A DNA stretch of 51,843 nucleotides from positions 1-51,843 of the forward strand of contig JAYVSZ010000038.1 of assembly GCA_043774925.1 (NCBI GenBank). The letters run 5' to 3'. This DNA is from JAYVSZ01 sp043774925. GTDB lineage: Bacteria > Pseudomonadota > Gammaproteobacteria > Burkholderiales > Methylophilaceae. Numbering within the stretch: the first letter of the stretch is position 1; every line of letters begins with the position of its first letter. Made by a program: the position numbers and the translations under genes. Below the pieces are notes generated by a model. The model saw only the letters and a program-made list of their open reading frames with translations. It was not told the DNA's origin and did not search any database. Shown in pieces: positions 50,261-51,843 of this stretch.

Positions 50261-50435
50261 AAATTTATGACAAGTATGTAACAACTTGTTTGCTTTGGCG
50301 TTGAAGTTAAATTTGATGCTTGAGTAGATGAGAACAAGACACACCTTGAAATGAATTTGAGTACCTTTTAATTAAGGTAAAAGTAAGCAAAGCGAAATAC
50401 CACCTCGAAAGAGGAATAAGTAATAGTCATACATT

Positions 50436-51843
<1,408 letters not shown>

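Overview
The window reads as a chromosome segment of a moderately AT-rich betaproteobacterium, most likely a methylotroph of the Methylophilaceae (Methylotenera/Methylophilus type). Three observations point there: the 5' part of a betaproteobacterial 16S rRNA gene at the right edge (50436 onward), a PQQ precursor peptide gene (pqqA, 1978-2049) as needed by methanol dehydrogenases, and betaproteobacterial gene orders such as dsbD-tlpA-aroQ-accB-accC-prmA and rph-yicC-gmk-rpoZ-spoT-ridA-recG. The genus is inference; the 16S identity was not computed.

Layout. 1-2.0 kb: divergent katG/oxyR peroxide defence. 2.0-8.6 kb (minus strand): orphan pqqA, then a housekeeping run dsbD, tlpA-like, aroQ, accB, accC, prmA and a zinc-ribbon protein. 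8.7-10.2 kb: fxsA and a 2Fe-2S flavodoxin-reductase-type protein. 10.2-17.4 kb: hemD-hemC, a small mechanosensitive-channel-like protein, an AlgZ/AlgR-type two-component pair, argH and a short FimV-like protein, an arrangement resembling argH/algZ/algR/hemC/hemD of Pseudomonas. 17.4-20.4 kb: hemW, a small unknown, rdgB, rph. 20.5-22.4 kb: PP2C phosphatase and Ser/Thr kinase pair. 22.5-29.4 kb: yicC, gmk, rpoZ, spoT, an unlisted 54-residue gene, ridA, recG. 29.4-30.2 kb: an isolated DUF3800 gene that looks acquired. 30.3-33.6 kb: ubiC-ubiA and convergent fimV. 33.8-37.0 kb: rplM-rpsI-argC-DUF6776-bactofilin-erpA. 37.1-44.6 kb: accessory region with a decayed IS256-family element (exact 8-bp target duplication) and a nine-gene metal (probably copper) operon. 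44.7-49.8 kb: gltA, anmK, M23 peptidase, tyrS. 49.8-51.8 kb: rRNA promoters, leader with boxA, and 16S cut by the window end.

The most unusual signal is not a gene. A conserved 12-mer AATATCCATGCG, flanked by a short variable stem that usually closes with GCC/GGC-type arms, recurs at six places (3080, 18616 reverse, 23466, 28059, 30707, 49825), with a degenerate seventh at 7819. It lies in unrelated coding genes in different reading frames and in two intergenic regions. It behaves like a dispersed hairpin family or an uptake/recognition sequence rather than a protein motif. Other points: small genes easily missed (pqqA, a 28-codon frame upstream of katG, a 54-codon gene after spoT), promoter geometry suggesting leaderless mRNAs for gltA and ubiC, a terminator-like hairpin inside ubiA, and a metal operon with an outer-membrane factor but no visible RND pump.
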